A stretch of 64,000 nt of DNA from Betaproteobacteria bacterium HGW-Betaproteobacteria-9 (GCA_002842215.1 PHCC01000015.1:1-64000); one strand, 5' to 3'. Positions 39,668 to 48,884 are shown, numbered from the stretch's first letter. Notes: a model not told the origin generated them from the letters alone. Made by a program: numbers and translations.

Positions 39668-40603
39668 TCAGGCCCGGGCCTTTTCGCGCGTGGCCACCAG
39701 CAAGCCCACGAGCAGCAAGGCGCTGCCGGCCAACTGGCTGGCGCTGAGTGTGCGGCCATAGACGAGCGCGTCGAAGGCGACGGCGCTGGCCGGGTACACG
39801 AACTGCAGCACGGCCATGCGCCCGGCCGACAGGCGCGCCACGCCGCCATACACCAGCACATAGGCCAGGCCGGTGTGCACCACCCCCATGCCCGCCAGCC
39901 AGCCCCAGGCGGGGCCGGGCGCCGGCCAGCCCTGCGCGAGTGGCCACCACAGCAGGGCCACGGTCCCGGCCACACATTGCCACCAGGCCATGACCAGCGC
40001 GCTGGCGCCGGTGGCGCGGCGCAGCAGCAGCGGGGCGACGGCGTAGGCCAGCGCAGCGCCGAGCGCCAGCGCAATGCCCTGCAGGTAGTGCGGGTCGGCG
40101 CCCTGCTGCCCGAACGCGTGGTCCAGACCGCCGGTGGCCAGGCCCAGACCGAGCAGTGCCACCAGCGCGGCGCCCCACTGGCGGTGGCTCACGCGCTCGC
40201 CCAGCCAGAGCGTGCCCGCCACCATGATGAGGAAGGGCTGCACATGCACCACCAGCGTGGCCACCGACATGGACGTGCGCGGCACGGCCTCGAAGAACAG
40301 GGTCCAGCTGAGCACCATGAACAATCCGCCCGAGATGGCCAGGGCGGCATCGCGTCGGCTCAGCCGCAGTTCACCCCAGCGACGCGAGAGCGCGAACCAC
40401 AGGGTGAGCGCGAGCAGCCCGAAGGCGCAGCGGAACCACACGGCGGTGAGCGCGGGCTGGCCCGCTTCTTCGATGAAGATGCCGAGCGTTCCCAGCAGCA
40501 GGCCACCGCTGACCATGAGCCACTGGCCCTGCGTTTCACACTCGCGGCGGGTGGCTGTGAAAGCATGGGGGCCGGTGAAGGCCGGGGCGTGTTGCGAATT
40601 CAT
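39668..40603 (-). CDS. EamA/DMT-family exporter
   Basis: 311 residues with about ten hydrophobic helices in two EamA repeats (ISGGLFMVLSWTLFFEAVPR, then GMGVVHTGLAYVLVYGGVAR). The drug/metabolite transporter family exports amino acids, threonine/homoserine or metabolites; substrate unknown. Its start is 88 bases from a divergent LysR gene, so that regulator probably controls it. Confidence 0.88.
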   Translation of the reverse strand: MNSQHAPAFTGPHAFTATRRECETQGQWLMVSGGLLLGTLGIFIEEAGQPALTAVWFRCAFGLLALTLWFALSRRWGELRLSRRDAALAISGGLFMVLSWTLFFEAVPRTSMSVATLVVHVQPFLIMVAGTLWLGERVSHRQWGAALVALLGLGLATGGLDHAFGQQGADPHYLQGIALALGAALAYAVAPLLLRRATGASALVMAWWQCVAGTVALLWWPLAQGWPAPGPAWGWLAGMGVVHTGLAYVLVYGGVARLSAGRMAVLQFVYPASAVAFDALVYGRTLSASQLAGSALLLVGLLVATREKARA

Positions 40604-40660
40604 GGGCCGATGTTCCCGGGATCACATGAACCGGTAAAGCGGATAATTTGCATCACAATC

Positions 40661-40675
40661 ATTCGATAATCGAAT
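40661..40675. promoter_or_regulatory. Palindrome between divergent eamA-like and lysR genes
   Basis: ATTCGA-TAA-TCGAAT is a perfect 6-base inverted repeat with a 3-base spacer. It sits 16 bases before the LysR start and 57 from the exporter start, in an AT-rich gap. LysR proteins usually bind such sites near the divergent promoter. The palindrome is seen; the role is inferred. Confidence 0.5.
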
Positions 40676-40691
40676 TCAACCAAAAACGCCC

Positions 40692-41555
40692 ATGGCCCGC
40701 ACCGACCTGCAGATGGACTGGCTCCGCGCCTTTGTGGCGGTGGTGGACAACGGTTCGCTTTCGGCGGCGGCGCCGCAGGTGCACCGTTCGCAATCGGCGG
40801 TGAGCATGCAGTTGCTGAAGCTGGAAGAGGCCGTGGGCGGCGCGGTGCTGCGCCGCGGACCGCGGCACCTGAGCCTGACACCGCTGGGCACCGAGCTGCT
40901 GGGCTATGCGCGGCGCATCCTGGCGCTGCACGGCGAAGCGCTGACGGCGCTCACCGGCCCCACGCTCTCGGGCCAGGTGCGCCTGGGCGTGCCCGACGAC
41001 TACGCCGCCAGCTACCTCACGCCGGTGCTGCGCAGCTACGCGGCGCGCCACGCGGCGGTGGAGATCGTGCTCGACTGTGAACAGTCCACGTCGCTCATCC
41101 CCAAGGTGCAACGCGGCGAACTGGATCTGGCGCTGGTCTCGCGCGACCACCAGCGTCGCGGCACCCTGCTCTTTCACGAGCCGCTGGTGTGGATCGGGGC
41201 GCCCCAGTTCGAGGTCTGGCGCAACACGCCGCTGCCGATCGCGGTGTACGAGCCGAGCAGCCTGGCGCGGCGCTCGACCATCGCGGCGCTGGAGGCCCAG
41301 GGGCGCGCCTACCGCGTGGTCTACAACAGCTCCAGCCTGCCCGGACAGCTGGCGGCGGTGGAAAGCGGGTTGGCGATCGCGGTGCTCACGCGCTGCAGCG
41401 CGCCACCGCACCTGATGATCCTGGGGGAGCGCCAGGGTCTGCCGCCGCTGGAGCCCATGGCCGTGGCGGTCTACCGCAGCAAGGCCTCGCGCACGAATCC
41501 GGCGGTGAATGCGCTCCACGAGCTGGTGCTGCAGACCCTGAGCAAATCGGCCTGA
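40692..41555 (+). CDS. LysR-family transcriptional regulator
   Basis: 287 residues: winged helix-turn-helix at about 1-65 (WLRAFVAVVDNGSLSAAAPQ, VHRSQSAVSMQLLKLEEAVG) and a periplasmic-binding-like effector domain (QVRLGVPDDYAASYLTPVL). Divergent from an EamA exporter, which it likely controls. Its effector is not predictable from the sequence. Confidence 0.9.
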   Translation: MARTDLQMDWLRAFVAVVDNGSLSAAAPQVHRSQSAVSMQLLKLEEAVGGAVLRRGPRHLSLTPLGTELLGYARRILALHGEALTALTGPTLSGQVRLGVPDDYAASYLTPVLRSYAARHAAVEIVLDCEQSTSLIPKVQRGELDLALVSRDHQRRGTLLFHEPLVWIGAPQFEVWRNTPLPIAVYEPSSLARRSTIAALEAQGRAYRVVYNSSSLPGQLAAVESGLAIAVLTRCSAPPHLMILGERQGLPPLEPMAVAVYRSKASRTNPAVNALHELVLQTLSKSA

Positions 41556-41641
41556 GCGGCGCAGAGACCCACCGGCGCCAGCATGCACAGCGATCGGGGG
41601 CTCCAGCCAGCAGCGTGCGAAAACAGGCCGGATCTGCCATC

Positions 41642-42031
41642 ATGCCGCGCATGAACGACGCCACCACCCCGCTACCCGACACCGTCATCCACGGCTGGCA
41701 CGCCCACGTGTACTTCAACGCCGACACGCTGGCGCAGGCGCGCACGCTGTGCGAAGCGGCGGCCGCCCGGTTCCCGCTGAAGATGGGCCGCGTGCACGAG
41801 AAGCCGGTGGGCCCGCACCCGGACTGGAGCTGCCAGCTGGCTTTCAAGGCCGCGCTGTTTGCCGACGTGGTCCCCTGGCTGACGCTGCACCGCGGCGGTC
41901 TGGTGGTGTTCATCCACCCGATCACCGGCAACGACCTGGTGGACCACCGCGACCGCGCGCTGTGGATGGGCGCGGTGCGCCCGCTGGACCTGAGCGTGTT
42001 GCCCGAGCGATCGGTGAGCTACGACCTGTAA
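41642..42031 (+). CDS. DOPA 4,5-dioxygenase family protein
   Basis: 129 residues (or 126 from ATG 41651): HGWHAHVYFNADTLAQARTL, KMGRVHEKPVGPHPDWSCQL and VVFIHPITGNDLVDHRDRALWMG match the DOPA 4,5-dioxygenase-like family, with the conserved histidines expected to bind iron. The physiological substrate in bacteria is usually unknown. The next gene starts 12 bases after its stop, so they may share a transcript. Confidence 0.87.
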   Translation: MPRMNDATTPLPDTVIHGWHAHVYFNADTLAQARTLCEAAAARFPLKMGRVHEKPVGPHPDWSCQLAFKAALFADVVPWLTLHRGGLVVFIHPITGNDLVDHRDRALWMGAVRPLDLSVLPERSVSYDL

Positions 42032-42043
42032 ACCCTGAAGCCT

Positions 42044-42661
42044 ATGAACATCACCACGCTGGAAGCGCTGCGCGCGCTGTACGACCCGGTGCGCGAACGC
42101 GCGGCCCTGAAAGAACTGCCGCAGCTTGACGCGCACGCCACGCGCTTCATCGGCCTCTCGCCACTGGTGGTGTTGTCGAGCGTCGGCGCGAACGGCGCGC
42201 TGGACGCTTCACCGCGCGGCGGTGAACCGGGGTTCGTGAAAGTGCTGGATCCGCAGACGCTGCTGATCCCCGACGCGCCGGGCAACAACCGGCTCGACAC
42301 GCTGGAAAACATCGTGCAGACCGGCCAGATCGGCCTGCTGTTCCTGGTGCCGGGCATGGACGAAACGCTGCGCGTGAACGGCCGCGCGCTGCTCACCACC
42401 GACGAGGCCGACCGGGAGCGCTGCACCGACGCGCGCCGTGTGCCCAAACTCGTGGTCCGCGTGACGGTGCAGGCGTCTTACCTGCACTGCGCCAAGGCAC
42501 TGATGCGGTCTTCCCTCTGGGACGCCAGCCGCCAGGTGGAGCGCTCGGTGATGCCCAGCATGGGCGAGATGCTGCGCGACCAGATCGGCGACCGCCTGAG
42601 CACGGACGCGCCGGTGGAGACACAGGCGCAGATGCTGGAACGCTACCGGCAGACCTTGTAG
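42044..42661 (+). CDS. FMN-dependent PPOX-family flavoprotein (MSMEG_1061-like)
   Basis: 205 residues of the pyridoxamine-5'-phosphate-oxidase-like split-barrel fold: FIGLSPLVVLSSVGANGALD, SPRGGEPGFVKVLD, IPDAPGNNRLDTLENIVQTG and GLLFLVPGMDETLRVNGRA. Such proteins bind FMN or F420; here the FMN MSMEG_1061 type is most likely. Substrate unknown. It follows the dioxygenase-like gene after 12 bases. Confidence 0.87.
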   Translation: MNITTLEALRALYDPVRERAALKELPQLDAHATRFIGLSPLVVLSSVGANGALDASPRGGEPGFVKVLDPQTLLIPDAPGNNRLDTLENIVQTGQIGLLFLVPGMDETLRVNGRALLTTDEADRERCTDARRVPKLVVRVTVQASYLHCAKALMRSSLWDASRQVERSVMPSMGEMLRDQIGDRLSTDAPVETQAQMLERYRQTL

Positions 42662-42766
42662 CGCCATCCGTGCCGTTACGCCGTGGCCACCGCGTGGTTC
42701 GCATGCCGCACTTCAGAAACCGGTTCGTGACATGTCTTCGATAAACGTTGTCGCAGGGCAACCATA

Positions 42767-44014
42767 ATGGCGCGCATGCCTGTTTCTGAAATCGCCATCT
42801 GGTCGGCCATGCTCGGGGGTCTGTTGACGCTGGCAGCGCTGGCGCTGGGCGACGCACTGGGCAGCCGCAGCCGCGGCTCGATGCGCAACCTGCTGTTTGT
42901 GGTGCTCACCGGCGCGAGCTGCGTGGTCATGACGGGTTTGCCCGAGGCCTTGTTTCCGTTCCTGCCCGGGCACCCGCTGAGGGTGCTCAAAGCCAGCCTG
43001 GGGCCGCTGGCCGGTGGTGTGGCCCTGTATTACCTGGGTGGCTGGCTGGGCGGGGCGCGCGAAGATGCGCTGGTGCACCGCCTGACCGCCTGGGGCGGCG
43101 CCGCCGTGTTCCTGGCCGCGGTGGTGCTGGCGCTGCTGGCCAGCCAGGTGTCCAGCGACCAGTACCACCCTGTGCTGCTGGCTGCGGCGGTGGTCAACAT
43201 GGTGCCGGTGTTGCTGGCGCTGGTTGCGGTCATCCGTGCCAACCGGCGGGGCGACCCGCTGGCGCGCTGGATGTTGCTGGCGATCGTGTGCCTGGCGGCC
43301 ATGGTGAGCGGCCTGTACCTGCGCGGCCTGGACGCACCGGGCCTGGGCTCGGGCTTCTGGTTGTTCACGGCCTTGATCACCATGGTGTATTTCCTCGCAG
43401 CCACGGTGCTGGGCATCTTGCGCAACCGGCACAACCGCAAACTGGCCCGCCTCTCACGGGTGCAACAGGGCGCCGACCCGGTCACCGGGCTCCACACCGG
43501 TTCGGCCCTGATCGCCGAGGTGGAACACGTGTTCTGGCGCACCGCCCGTCAGCAGGGCGAGTGCTCGGTGATCTGTGTGAACGTGAGCAACCTCTACGAA
43601 CTGACCGATTCGGCCGGGCCGGGGGTGGAACACCAGATCCTGGTGACGCTGGCGGCGCGCGTGCGCCGCGCCGCCGGTTTCCGCTGTGTGGTGGGCCAGT
43701 ACCACCCGCGCTGTTTTGTGGTGGTGATGTTCACCGACAAACACGCCGCGCCCCTGAACGAGACGCTGGCCCATCTGCGCTTCATGGTCGGTGAGCCGCT
43801 GTCGGTGGTGGACGAAAAACAGGTGCACCACACGTTCCAGCCGCGCCTGGGCATCGGGGTGGTCACGCACGCGCCCGCACACGCCAAGCCGATGGACATC
43901 CTCAACGAGGCCGAGCGCCTGGCGCTGGCGCAAATCGCCAACTGGTCCCGCCCTCATGGCCTCGATGCGACCACCGAGCACGAGATCGTGACCGCGCCGC
44001 AGCCGCTGCACTGA
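42767..44014 (+). CDS. Membrane protein with a degenerate GGDEF domain
   Basis: 415 residues. The first 230 form about seven membrane helices. The cytoplasmic half begins DPVTGLHTGSALIAEVE near residue 236, the usual entry to a GGDEF domain (DxLTGLxNR type). The signature site near residue 311, where GGDEF should lie, reads YHPRC, so it almost certainly makes no cyclic-di-GMP. It may bind GTP or a partner, or be a sensor in a signalling chain. Single gene. ATG 42767 lacks a clear ribosome site; ATG 42776 is an alternative. Confidence 0.75.
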   Translation: MARMPVSEIAIWSAMLGGLLTLAALALGDALGSRSRGSMRNLLFVVLTGASCVVMTGLPEALFPFLPGHPLRVLKASLGPLAGGVALYYLGGWLGGAREDALVHRLTAWGGAAVFLAAVVLALLASQVSSDQYHPVLLAAAVVNMVPVLLALVAVIRANRRGDPLARWMLLAIVCLAAMVSGLYLRGLDAPGLGSGFWLFTALITMVYFLAATVLGILRNRHNRKLARLSRVQQGADPVTGLHTGSALIAEVEHVFWRTARQQGECSVICVNVSNLYELTDSAGPGVEHQILVTLAARVRRAAGFRCVVGQYHPRCFVVVMFTDKHAAPLNETLAHLRFMVGEPLSVVDEKQVHHTFQPRLGIGVVTHAPAHAKPMDILNEAERLALAQIANWSRPHGLDATTEHEIVTAPQPLH

Positions 44015-44242
44015 GGTCGGCGGCACGCGACTTGACTTCGCTGCCCGCACCGGGCCGGCTTGGGCCGGGTGCCAAAGTGGCACTGGGTTGTGTTCCGTTC
44101 ATGGACACCGAAGGCGCCGTGGCACACCGTCTGAGGCGGTCTGCCCCCGGTCGGACCGCGCACAAATACCCAGTGGAATCAGCTGCGTTCTCACATTGAG
44201 ACACGTCAGCCTCGGGATGGCATGGAAATTGACACGAAGCTG

Positions 44243-44274
44243 ACACCCAGCCCCTGCGGGCTGGGTGTTTTTTT
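44243..44274 (+). terminator. Strong intrinsic terminator immediately before a ribosome site
   Basis: An 11-base-pair stem (ACACCCAGCCC with its complement), a CTGC loop and a run of seven T. It ends 15 bases before the AAGAGGAG ribosome site of the DUF1097 gene. The 287-base gap before that gene contains no other gene. Either this ends the preceding transcript or a small RNA, or it acts as an attenuator for the gene downstream, because a promoter can hardly fit after it. I do not recognise a known riboswitch in 44015-44242. Confidence 0.85.
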
Positions 44275-44301
44275 GTTCATTCCACCCAAGAGGAGACATA
44301 C

Positions 44302-44790
44302 ATGACTTTGTTATTCGCACTGGCCGTTGCCATCGGCCTGCTTGCTGTCGTCGCGACCTGGTTGTTTTTGGGGCCGCTGGCCGCTTTCCAGATGCAGGTG
44401 TGGCAGGCCTTCGTGGCCTGGGCCAGTTTCTTCCACAACGGCGGCAAGACCGATGGCCTGGTCAAGACGGTGGTGTGCATGTCGTTTGGCGCGCTGGTGG
44501 GCATGGGGTCGGTGCTGCTGATTGGTCAGCTGGGCATGCTGGGCGGCCTGGCCGCGCCGGTGGCGGTGGGCCTGGGCGCGGCGTTGATCGTGCTCGCGGC
44601 GCACGTGCCTTTCCTCTCCACGATCCCGTCCAGCGTGTACGGCTTCGCCAGCGTGGCCGGGCTGATCCTGCTGGGCAAGGACATGACGCCGACCGCGGCC
44701 ATCTTGCCCACCATCCTGTCCATCGCCGTGGGCGCCGGGTTCGGCTGGGCGTCTGAGCAGCTCGCGGGCAAGCTGACCAAGTCGGCCTGA
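44302..44790 (+). CDS. DUF1097 membrane protein
   Basis: 162 residues with about five membrane helices: QVWQAFVAWASFFHNGGKTD, VCMSFGALVGMGSVLL and the C-terminal LPTILSIAVGAGFGW fit DUF1097 (E. coli YcdZ type). Function unknown. A perfect GAGGAG box precedes the ATG, yet a strong terminator stands just ahead, so expression may need read-through. Its stop is 5 bases from that of the convergent SRAP gene. Confidence 0.82.
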   Translation: MTLLFALAVAIGLLAVVATWLFLGPLAAFQMQVWQAFVAWASFFHNGGKTDGLVKTVVCMSFGALVGMGSVLLIGQLGMLGGLAAPVAVGLGAALIVLAAHVPFLSTIPSSVYGFASVAGLILLGKDMTPTAAILPTILSIAVGAGFGWASEQLAGKLTKSA

Positions 44791-44795
44791 ACAGG

Positions 44796-45524
44796 CTACT
44801 TCTGCACCGGGTTGGCGGTGAGCCAATTCGCCGGGTAGGCGCGCAGGAACTCGCGCGCCTTCTCGGGGTGGGCGGCGTTGAGCCAGGCATCGTAGCCGCC
44901 TTCGTTCAGCACCGCCGGCATGCGCTTTTCGCTGCCGGGCTGCTGGTAGCGGTGCATCAGCGCGTGGCTGTTGGCGTTGACGGTGAGCAGGGTGTAGCTG
45001 ACGATGGTTTCGCCGCCCGCGCCGGTCCAGCTTTCCCACAGGCCCGCCACGCCCATGGGCTGGCCGTCCACGCGGCTGATGCGCGTGGGCACGGCCTTGC
45101 CGCTGCGAAAGTCGTCTTCAAAAAACGCCATCATCGGCACGATGCAACGCTGTCCGGCAAGCCAGGCTTCGCGCAGGTTGTTGGAGGTGGTCACGGTTTC
45201 CGAGCGCGCGTTGACCAGCTTGGGCGAACGCAGCTTGGCGTCGGACGCCGACTTCACCCAGCGCGGCACCAGGCCGAACTGGCCGACCACGAGCTCGCGC
45301 ACCAGCGGGGGCGCTGGCTGGGGTTCCTGTGGTTCCTGTGGTTCCTGTGGTTCCTGTGGTTCCGCGGGTTCCACGGGTTCGACCACAGCAGCGGCGGCCT
45401 TGCGGATGAACACCCCCGGCTTGCGCGGCCAGAGGTCGAGCCCCACAGGGGCATCGGGGGCCTCGACATGAAAAACATCGGGAAAAAGGGAGGCGAGCCG
45501 CAGGCTCTCGGTGTGAACGGTCAT
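44796..45524 (-). CDS. SRAP (YedK/HMCES)-family protein lacking the catalytic Cys2
   Basis: 242 residues. WPRKPGVFIRK, FGLVPRWVKSAS, NARSETVTTSNNLREAW, RCIVPMMAFFEDD and GLWESWTGAGGETIVSYTLLT are SRAP motifs. Family members start Met-Cys, and that cysteine crosslinks abasic sites in single-stranded DNA. Here the chain starts Met-Thr-Val, and an in-frame stop just upstream rules out a longer N-terminus. A disordered linker (about residues 48-70) is a Glu-Pro-Gln repeat made by 9-base tandem units. The protein may thus be inactive in crosslinking, or start differently because of a sequencing or frame error. The Glu/His late motifs are otherwise kept. Confidence 0.82.
   Translation of the reverse strand: MTVHTESLRLASLFPDVFHVEAPDAPVGLDLWPRKPGVFIRKAAAAVVEPVEPAEPQEPQEPQEPQEPQPAPPLVRELVVGQFGLVPRWVKSASDAKLRSPKLVNARSETVTTSNNLREAWLAGQRCIVPMMAFFEDDFRSGKAVPTRISRVDGQPMGVAGLWESWTGAGGETIVSYTLLTVNANSHALMHRYQQPGSEKRMPAVLNEGGYDAWLNAAHPEKAREFLRAYPANWLTANPVQK
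45322..45375 (-). repeat. 9-base tandem repeat in the SRAP gene
   Basis: Four exact copies of GGTTCCTGT (45322-45357) followed by two diverged ones (to 45375). On the coding strand each gives Glu-Pro-Gln or a variant. Being a multiple of three, copy-number change would alter linker length without breaking the frame. Confidence 0.9.
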
Positions 45525-45659
45525 ATGGCCATGCTAGCCGACCCCGGACCCGCCCACGCGGCGGACCACCCGCGGTGCACCACCGGCCCGATCGGTGGCA
45601 TGCTCGGTGTGCCCGCCACGCCCTGCCCGACCTTCCCACCAGCGCCCCCCCAGCCTCCC

Positions 45660-46556
45660 ATGCTTCAGAAACGCCTTGTGCCACCTGCTCTGTCGACCAG
45701 CTCCCGCCGCGCCGTGGTGCGGGCCGTGGGCGCCGCGGGGCTTCTGCTGCTGGGGAACTGGCGCCTGGCCTCAGGGGCCGGGGAAGCGGCGACCGAGGCG
45801 AACCTGCCCCAGGTGGCGCCGGTGCCGGGCGGCATCGCCCGCCTTTCGCTGGGGCCATCGCAGGAGCGCCCCCGGGCCTGGGCGGGCGAGGTCCCGCTGC
45901 TGGTGCTGGGCGATCCGATCGAATGGTCCGCACTGGTGGGCATTCCGTTGTCGGCCACGCCGGGCGAGGCGCGCATCGTGGTGCAGATCGAAGGCCAGGC
46001 ACCGCGCGAACTGGCGTACACGGTGAACCCCAAAAGCTACGCCGAACAGCGCCTGAAAGTGGCCCCGAAGACGGTGGACCTCTCGCCCGAAGACCTGGCG
46101 CGTTTCGAGCGCGAGCGCGACCACCAGGCGCAGGTGATTGCCGCGTTCAGCGAACCGCTGCCGCCGAGCCTGCGCATGCGGGTGCCCACGCCGGGGCGGC
46201 GCTCCAGTTCCTTCGGGCTGCGGCGTGTGTTCAACGGCCAGTCGCGCAATCCGCACAGCGGCATGGACATCGCAGCACCCACCGGCACCCCGGTGGTGGC
46301 ACCGCTGGCGGGCCGGGTGATCGACACCGGCGACTACTTCTTCAACGGCCAGACCGTCTGGCTCGACCACGGCGGTGGCCTGTTGAGCATGGTGTGCCAC
46401 CTGAGCGCGATCGACGTGACAACCGGCGATGTGCTGGACGCGGGCCAGCGCCTGGGCGCCGTGGGTGCCACCGGCCGCGTCACCGGGCCGCACCTGCACT
46501 GGGGCGTGATGCTCAACCGCACCATGGTGGACCCGGCGCTGTTGCTCGCCGAATGA
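45660..46556 (+). CDS. M23-family peptidase (LytM-like)
   Basis: 298 residues: a possible signal anchor (residues about 20-38, [19 protein letters not shown]), an N-terminal LysM-less domain typical of such peptidases (about 60-170), and an M23 domain: [20 protein letters not shown] with the first zinc His and Asp, and [14 protein letters not shown] with HLH. These residues are all present, so an active cell-wall endopeptidase in the periplasm is likely. No ribosome site is visible before ATG 45660. Confidence 0.87.
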   Translation: MLQKRLVPPALSTSSRRAVVRAVGAAGLLLLGNWRLASGAGEAATEANLPQVAPVPGGIARLSLGPSQERPRAWAGEVPLLVLGDPIEWSALVGIPLSATPGEARIVVQIEGQAPRELAYTVNPKSYAEQRLKVAPKTVDLSPEDLARFERERDHQAQVIAAFSEPLPPSLRMRVPTPGRRSSSFGLRRVFNGQSRNPHSGMDIAAPTGTPVVAPLAGRVIDTGDYFFNGQTVWLDHGGGLLSMVCHLSAIDVTTGDVLDAGQRLGAVGATGRVTGPHLHWGVMLNRTMVDPALLLAE

Positions 46557-46572
46557 TGGACCGCGCCCGACC

Positions 46573-47097
46573 ATGCTGATCCGCTTCAACAAGCCCTACG
46601 GGGTGCTCAGCCAGTTCACGCCCGAGGGGCGCTGGCGCGGGCTGAAAGACTTCATCGACCAGCCCGGCGTGTACGTGGCGGGCCGGCTGGACGCCGACAG
46701 CGAAGGCCTGCTGCTGCTCACGGACGACGGCCAGGAGCAGGCGCGCATCGCCGACCCGCGCCACAAGATGGAAAAGACCTACTGGGTGCAGGTGGAGGGT
46801 GTGCCGGACGAAGCCGCGCTGGCCGCGCTGCGCCACGGCGTGACGCTCAACGACGGCCCCACCCGGCCGGCGCGCGCCCGCGCCATGCCGGAGCCGCCCG
46901 GGCTGTGGGAGCGCGACCCGCCGATTCGGGTGCGCAAGGCGGTGCCCACGGCCTGGATCGAACTGGTGATCCGCGAAGGCCGCAACCGCCAGGTGCGCCG
47001 CATGACGGCGGCGGTGGGCTTTCCCACGCTGCGCCTGATCCGCGCCGCCATCGGGCCGCACAACCTCGACGGACTGGCCCCCGGCACCTGGCGCTGA
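46573..47097 (+). CDS. rluE: 23S rRNA pseudouridine synthase RluE-like
   Basis: 174 residues: [15 protein letters not shown], the active-site [17 protein letters not shown] (catalytic Asp near residue 41), [24 protein letters not shown]. This is the short RsuA/RluB/E/F group lacking an S4 domain, which fits RluE (U2457 of 23S rRNA). The ATG is 16 bases after the M23 stop, so the genes may share a transcript. Confidence 0.9.
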   Translation: MLIRFNKPYGVLSQFTPEGRWRGLKDFIDQPGVYVAGRLDADSEGLLLLTDDGQEQARIADPRHKMEKTYWVQVEGVPDEAALAALRHGVTLNDGPTRPARARAMPEPPGLWERDPPIRVRKAVPTAWIELVIREGRNRQVRRMTAAVGFPTLRLIRAAIGPHNLDGLAPGTWR

Positions 47098-47260
47098 GGC
47101 GTCGGCCGGCAACCCGGCCACCGGCCACAAGACCCGCAGCGACCACAGACACCCGGGCTCATGTACCCTGCACCACGCGGCTGATCTGTTCGACAGCGGA
47201 CAGACCGAACGCGCTTGGCCCCCGACACTGGGCCCGACGAAGAACCGCAAAGGACTGCCC

Positions 47261-47962
47261 ATGCCCTCCCGCTGGCGACACACCGAACGCCACCGAACCG
47301 ACCGCATCGGCTGGCTTCGCGCCGCCGTGCTCGGCGCCAACGACGGTATTGTCTCCACCGCCAGCCTGGTGCTGGGGGTGGCGGCGGCGAGCGCCGACCA
47401 CAGCAGCGTCCTGCTGACCGGGGTGGCCGGGCTGGTCGCGGGCGCCATGTCGATGGCCGCGGGCGAGTATGTGTCGGTGCATTCGCAGGCCGACACCGAG
47501 GGGGCCGACCTGGCCCGCGAGCAGGCCGAGCTCGATGCCGACCCGGCCGCCGAACACCGCGAACTCAGCGCCATCTACGCCGGGCGCGGGCTGGACGCCG
47601 AACTGTCCCGGCAAGTGGCCACCCAGCTCATGGCACACGATGCACTGGGCGCCCACGCGCGCGACGAACTGGGCATTTCCGACACCCTGAGCGCGCGGCC
47701 GGTGCAGGCCGCGCTGGCCTCGGCCGCCAGCTTCGCTGCGGGTGCTGCATTGCCACTGGCGGTGGTGGCGCTGGTGCCCGGGCCGGGCCTGATCGGCTGG
47801 GTGGCAGGCACGTCGTTGCTGTTTCTTGCCCTGCTCGGCGCCCTGGCCGCACGCGCCGGCGGTGCCCGCATGGGCCTGGGCGCCTGGCGTGTGGGCTTCT
47901 GGGGGGCGCTGGCCATGGCCATCACGGCCGGTGTGGGCGCCCTGTTTGGCGCTGTGGTCTGA
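47261..47962 (+). CDS. VIT/CCC1-family metal transporter
   Basis: 233 residues: RIGWLRAAVLGANDGIVSTAS, VAGLVAGAMSMAAGEYVSV and three C-terminal helices match VIT1/CCC1 iron/manganese transporters. A metal-binding cytosolic helical part (Asp/Glu-rich AELDADPAAEHRELSAIY) lies between. It moves iron or manganese; in bacteria the direction and role are unclear. A serine-protease gene follows after 11 bases. Confidence 0.9.
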   Translation: MPSRWRHTERHRTDRIGWLRAAVLGANDGIVSTASLVLGVAAASADHSSVLLTGVAGLVAGAMSMAAGEYVSVHSQADTEGADLAREQAELDADPAAEHRELSAIYAGRGLDAELSRQVATQLMAHDALGAHARDELGISDTLSARPVQAALASAASFAAGAALPLAVVALVPGPGLIGWVAGTSLLFLALLGALAARAGGARMGLGAWRVGFWGALAMAITAGVGALFGAVV

Positions 47963-47973
47963 ACGGCCTCTTC

Positions 47974-48786
47974 ATGAATACCGAACCACGGATGAATCCC
48001 ACCTCACCACCCCCACCCCGCAACGCCTCCGCCCCGGTGGACCCGCTGTTCCTGGCCGCACCGCAGGTGTCCACCTTCCTGGGCAGCCACGCGCTCACCA
48101 AGGCCAGCGGCTTCTTCTTCCAGCGCGACGAGCGCCTCTACCTCGTCACCAGCCGCCATGTGGTGATCGACGAAGCCACGAGCCACCTGCCCGACCGGCT
48201 GGAGATCGAGCTGCACCTCGACGCCAGCAACCTCACCCGCTCGACCGGGTTTTCGATGCTGCTCTACCACCAGGGCGCGGCGGTGTGGCGCCAGGGCCGC
48301 GACGGCGGCAGCGAGATCGACGTCGCCGTGCTGGAGCTGGACCGCAGCCAGCTGCCGGCCGGCGCGATCATCCGCGCCTTCACCCCGGCCCACCTGCAGA
48401 CCGCCTTTGCCAGCGTGCCGGTGGACGCCTCGCTGCTGGTGGTCGGTTTTCCGCTCGGCTTTCACGACGCCGTGCACCACCTGCCGGTGGTGCGCCAGGC
48501 GGCAATCGCGTCGCCCTATGGCATCCGCTTCCAGGGGCAGGGCTTCTTCCTGACCGACGCGCGCACCCACCGCGGCACCAGCGGCGCGGCGGTGGTGATG
48601 CGCGACACCGCGCCCACCGCCGAGACGGCCGCGCTGCCCTGGAAGCTGCTGGGCGTGCATTCGTCGCGCATGGACATGGGCGACCGCGACCGCGTGCTCG
48701 ACGAGTCGCTGGGCCTGAACTGCGCCTGGTACGCCGACATCCTGCTGACCCTGACCGCGCCCCGAACCGCCAGCGAGCCGCGCTGA
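47974..48786 (+). CDS. Trypsin-like serine protease
   Basis: 270 residues with the catalytic triad in order: His in LVTSRHVVIDE, Asp in SEIDVAVLELD, Ser in HRGTSGAAVVM. No signal peptide is visible, so it is probably cytoplasmic. The fold matches short trypsin-like proteases often encoded with other enzymes; substrate unknown. ATG 47992 is an alternative start. It follows the VIT gene after 11 bases. Confidence 0.82.
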   Translation: MNTEPRMNPTSPPPPRNASAPVDPLFLAAPQVSTFLGSHALTKASGFFFQRDERLYLVTSRHVVIDEATSHLPDRLEIELHLDASNLTRSTGFSMLLYHQGAAVWRQGRDGGSEIDVAVLELDRSQLPAGAIIRAFTPAHLQTAFASVPVDASLLVVGFPLGFHDAVHHLPVVRQAAIASPYGIRFQGQGFFLTDARTHRGTSGAAVVMRDTAPTAETAALPWKLLGVHSSRMDMGDRDRVLDESLGLNCAWYADILLTLTAPRTASEPR

Positions 48787-48884
48787 CCGCCAATCAGAGG
48801 TTCCCGAACACCGCCCTGCGGTACTGGATGAATGTCAGTGCCTGGTGATAAATTGACAGATTGCCCAGCCCCCAAACCACACCC

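Noticed and set aside
45322..45375. The GGTTCCTGT repeats as a CRISPR-like array
   Set aside because: The units are only 9 bases, directly adjacent and within a reading frame; this is a coding microsatellite.
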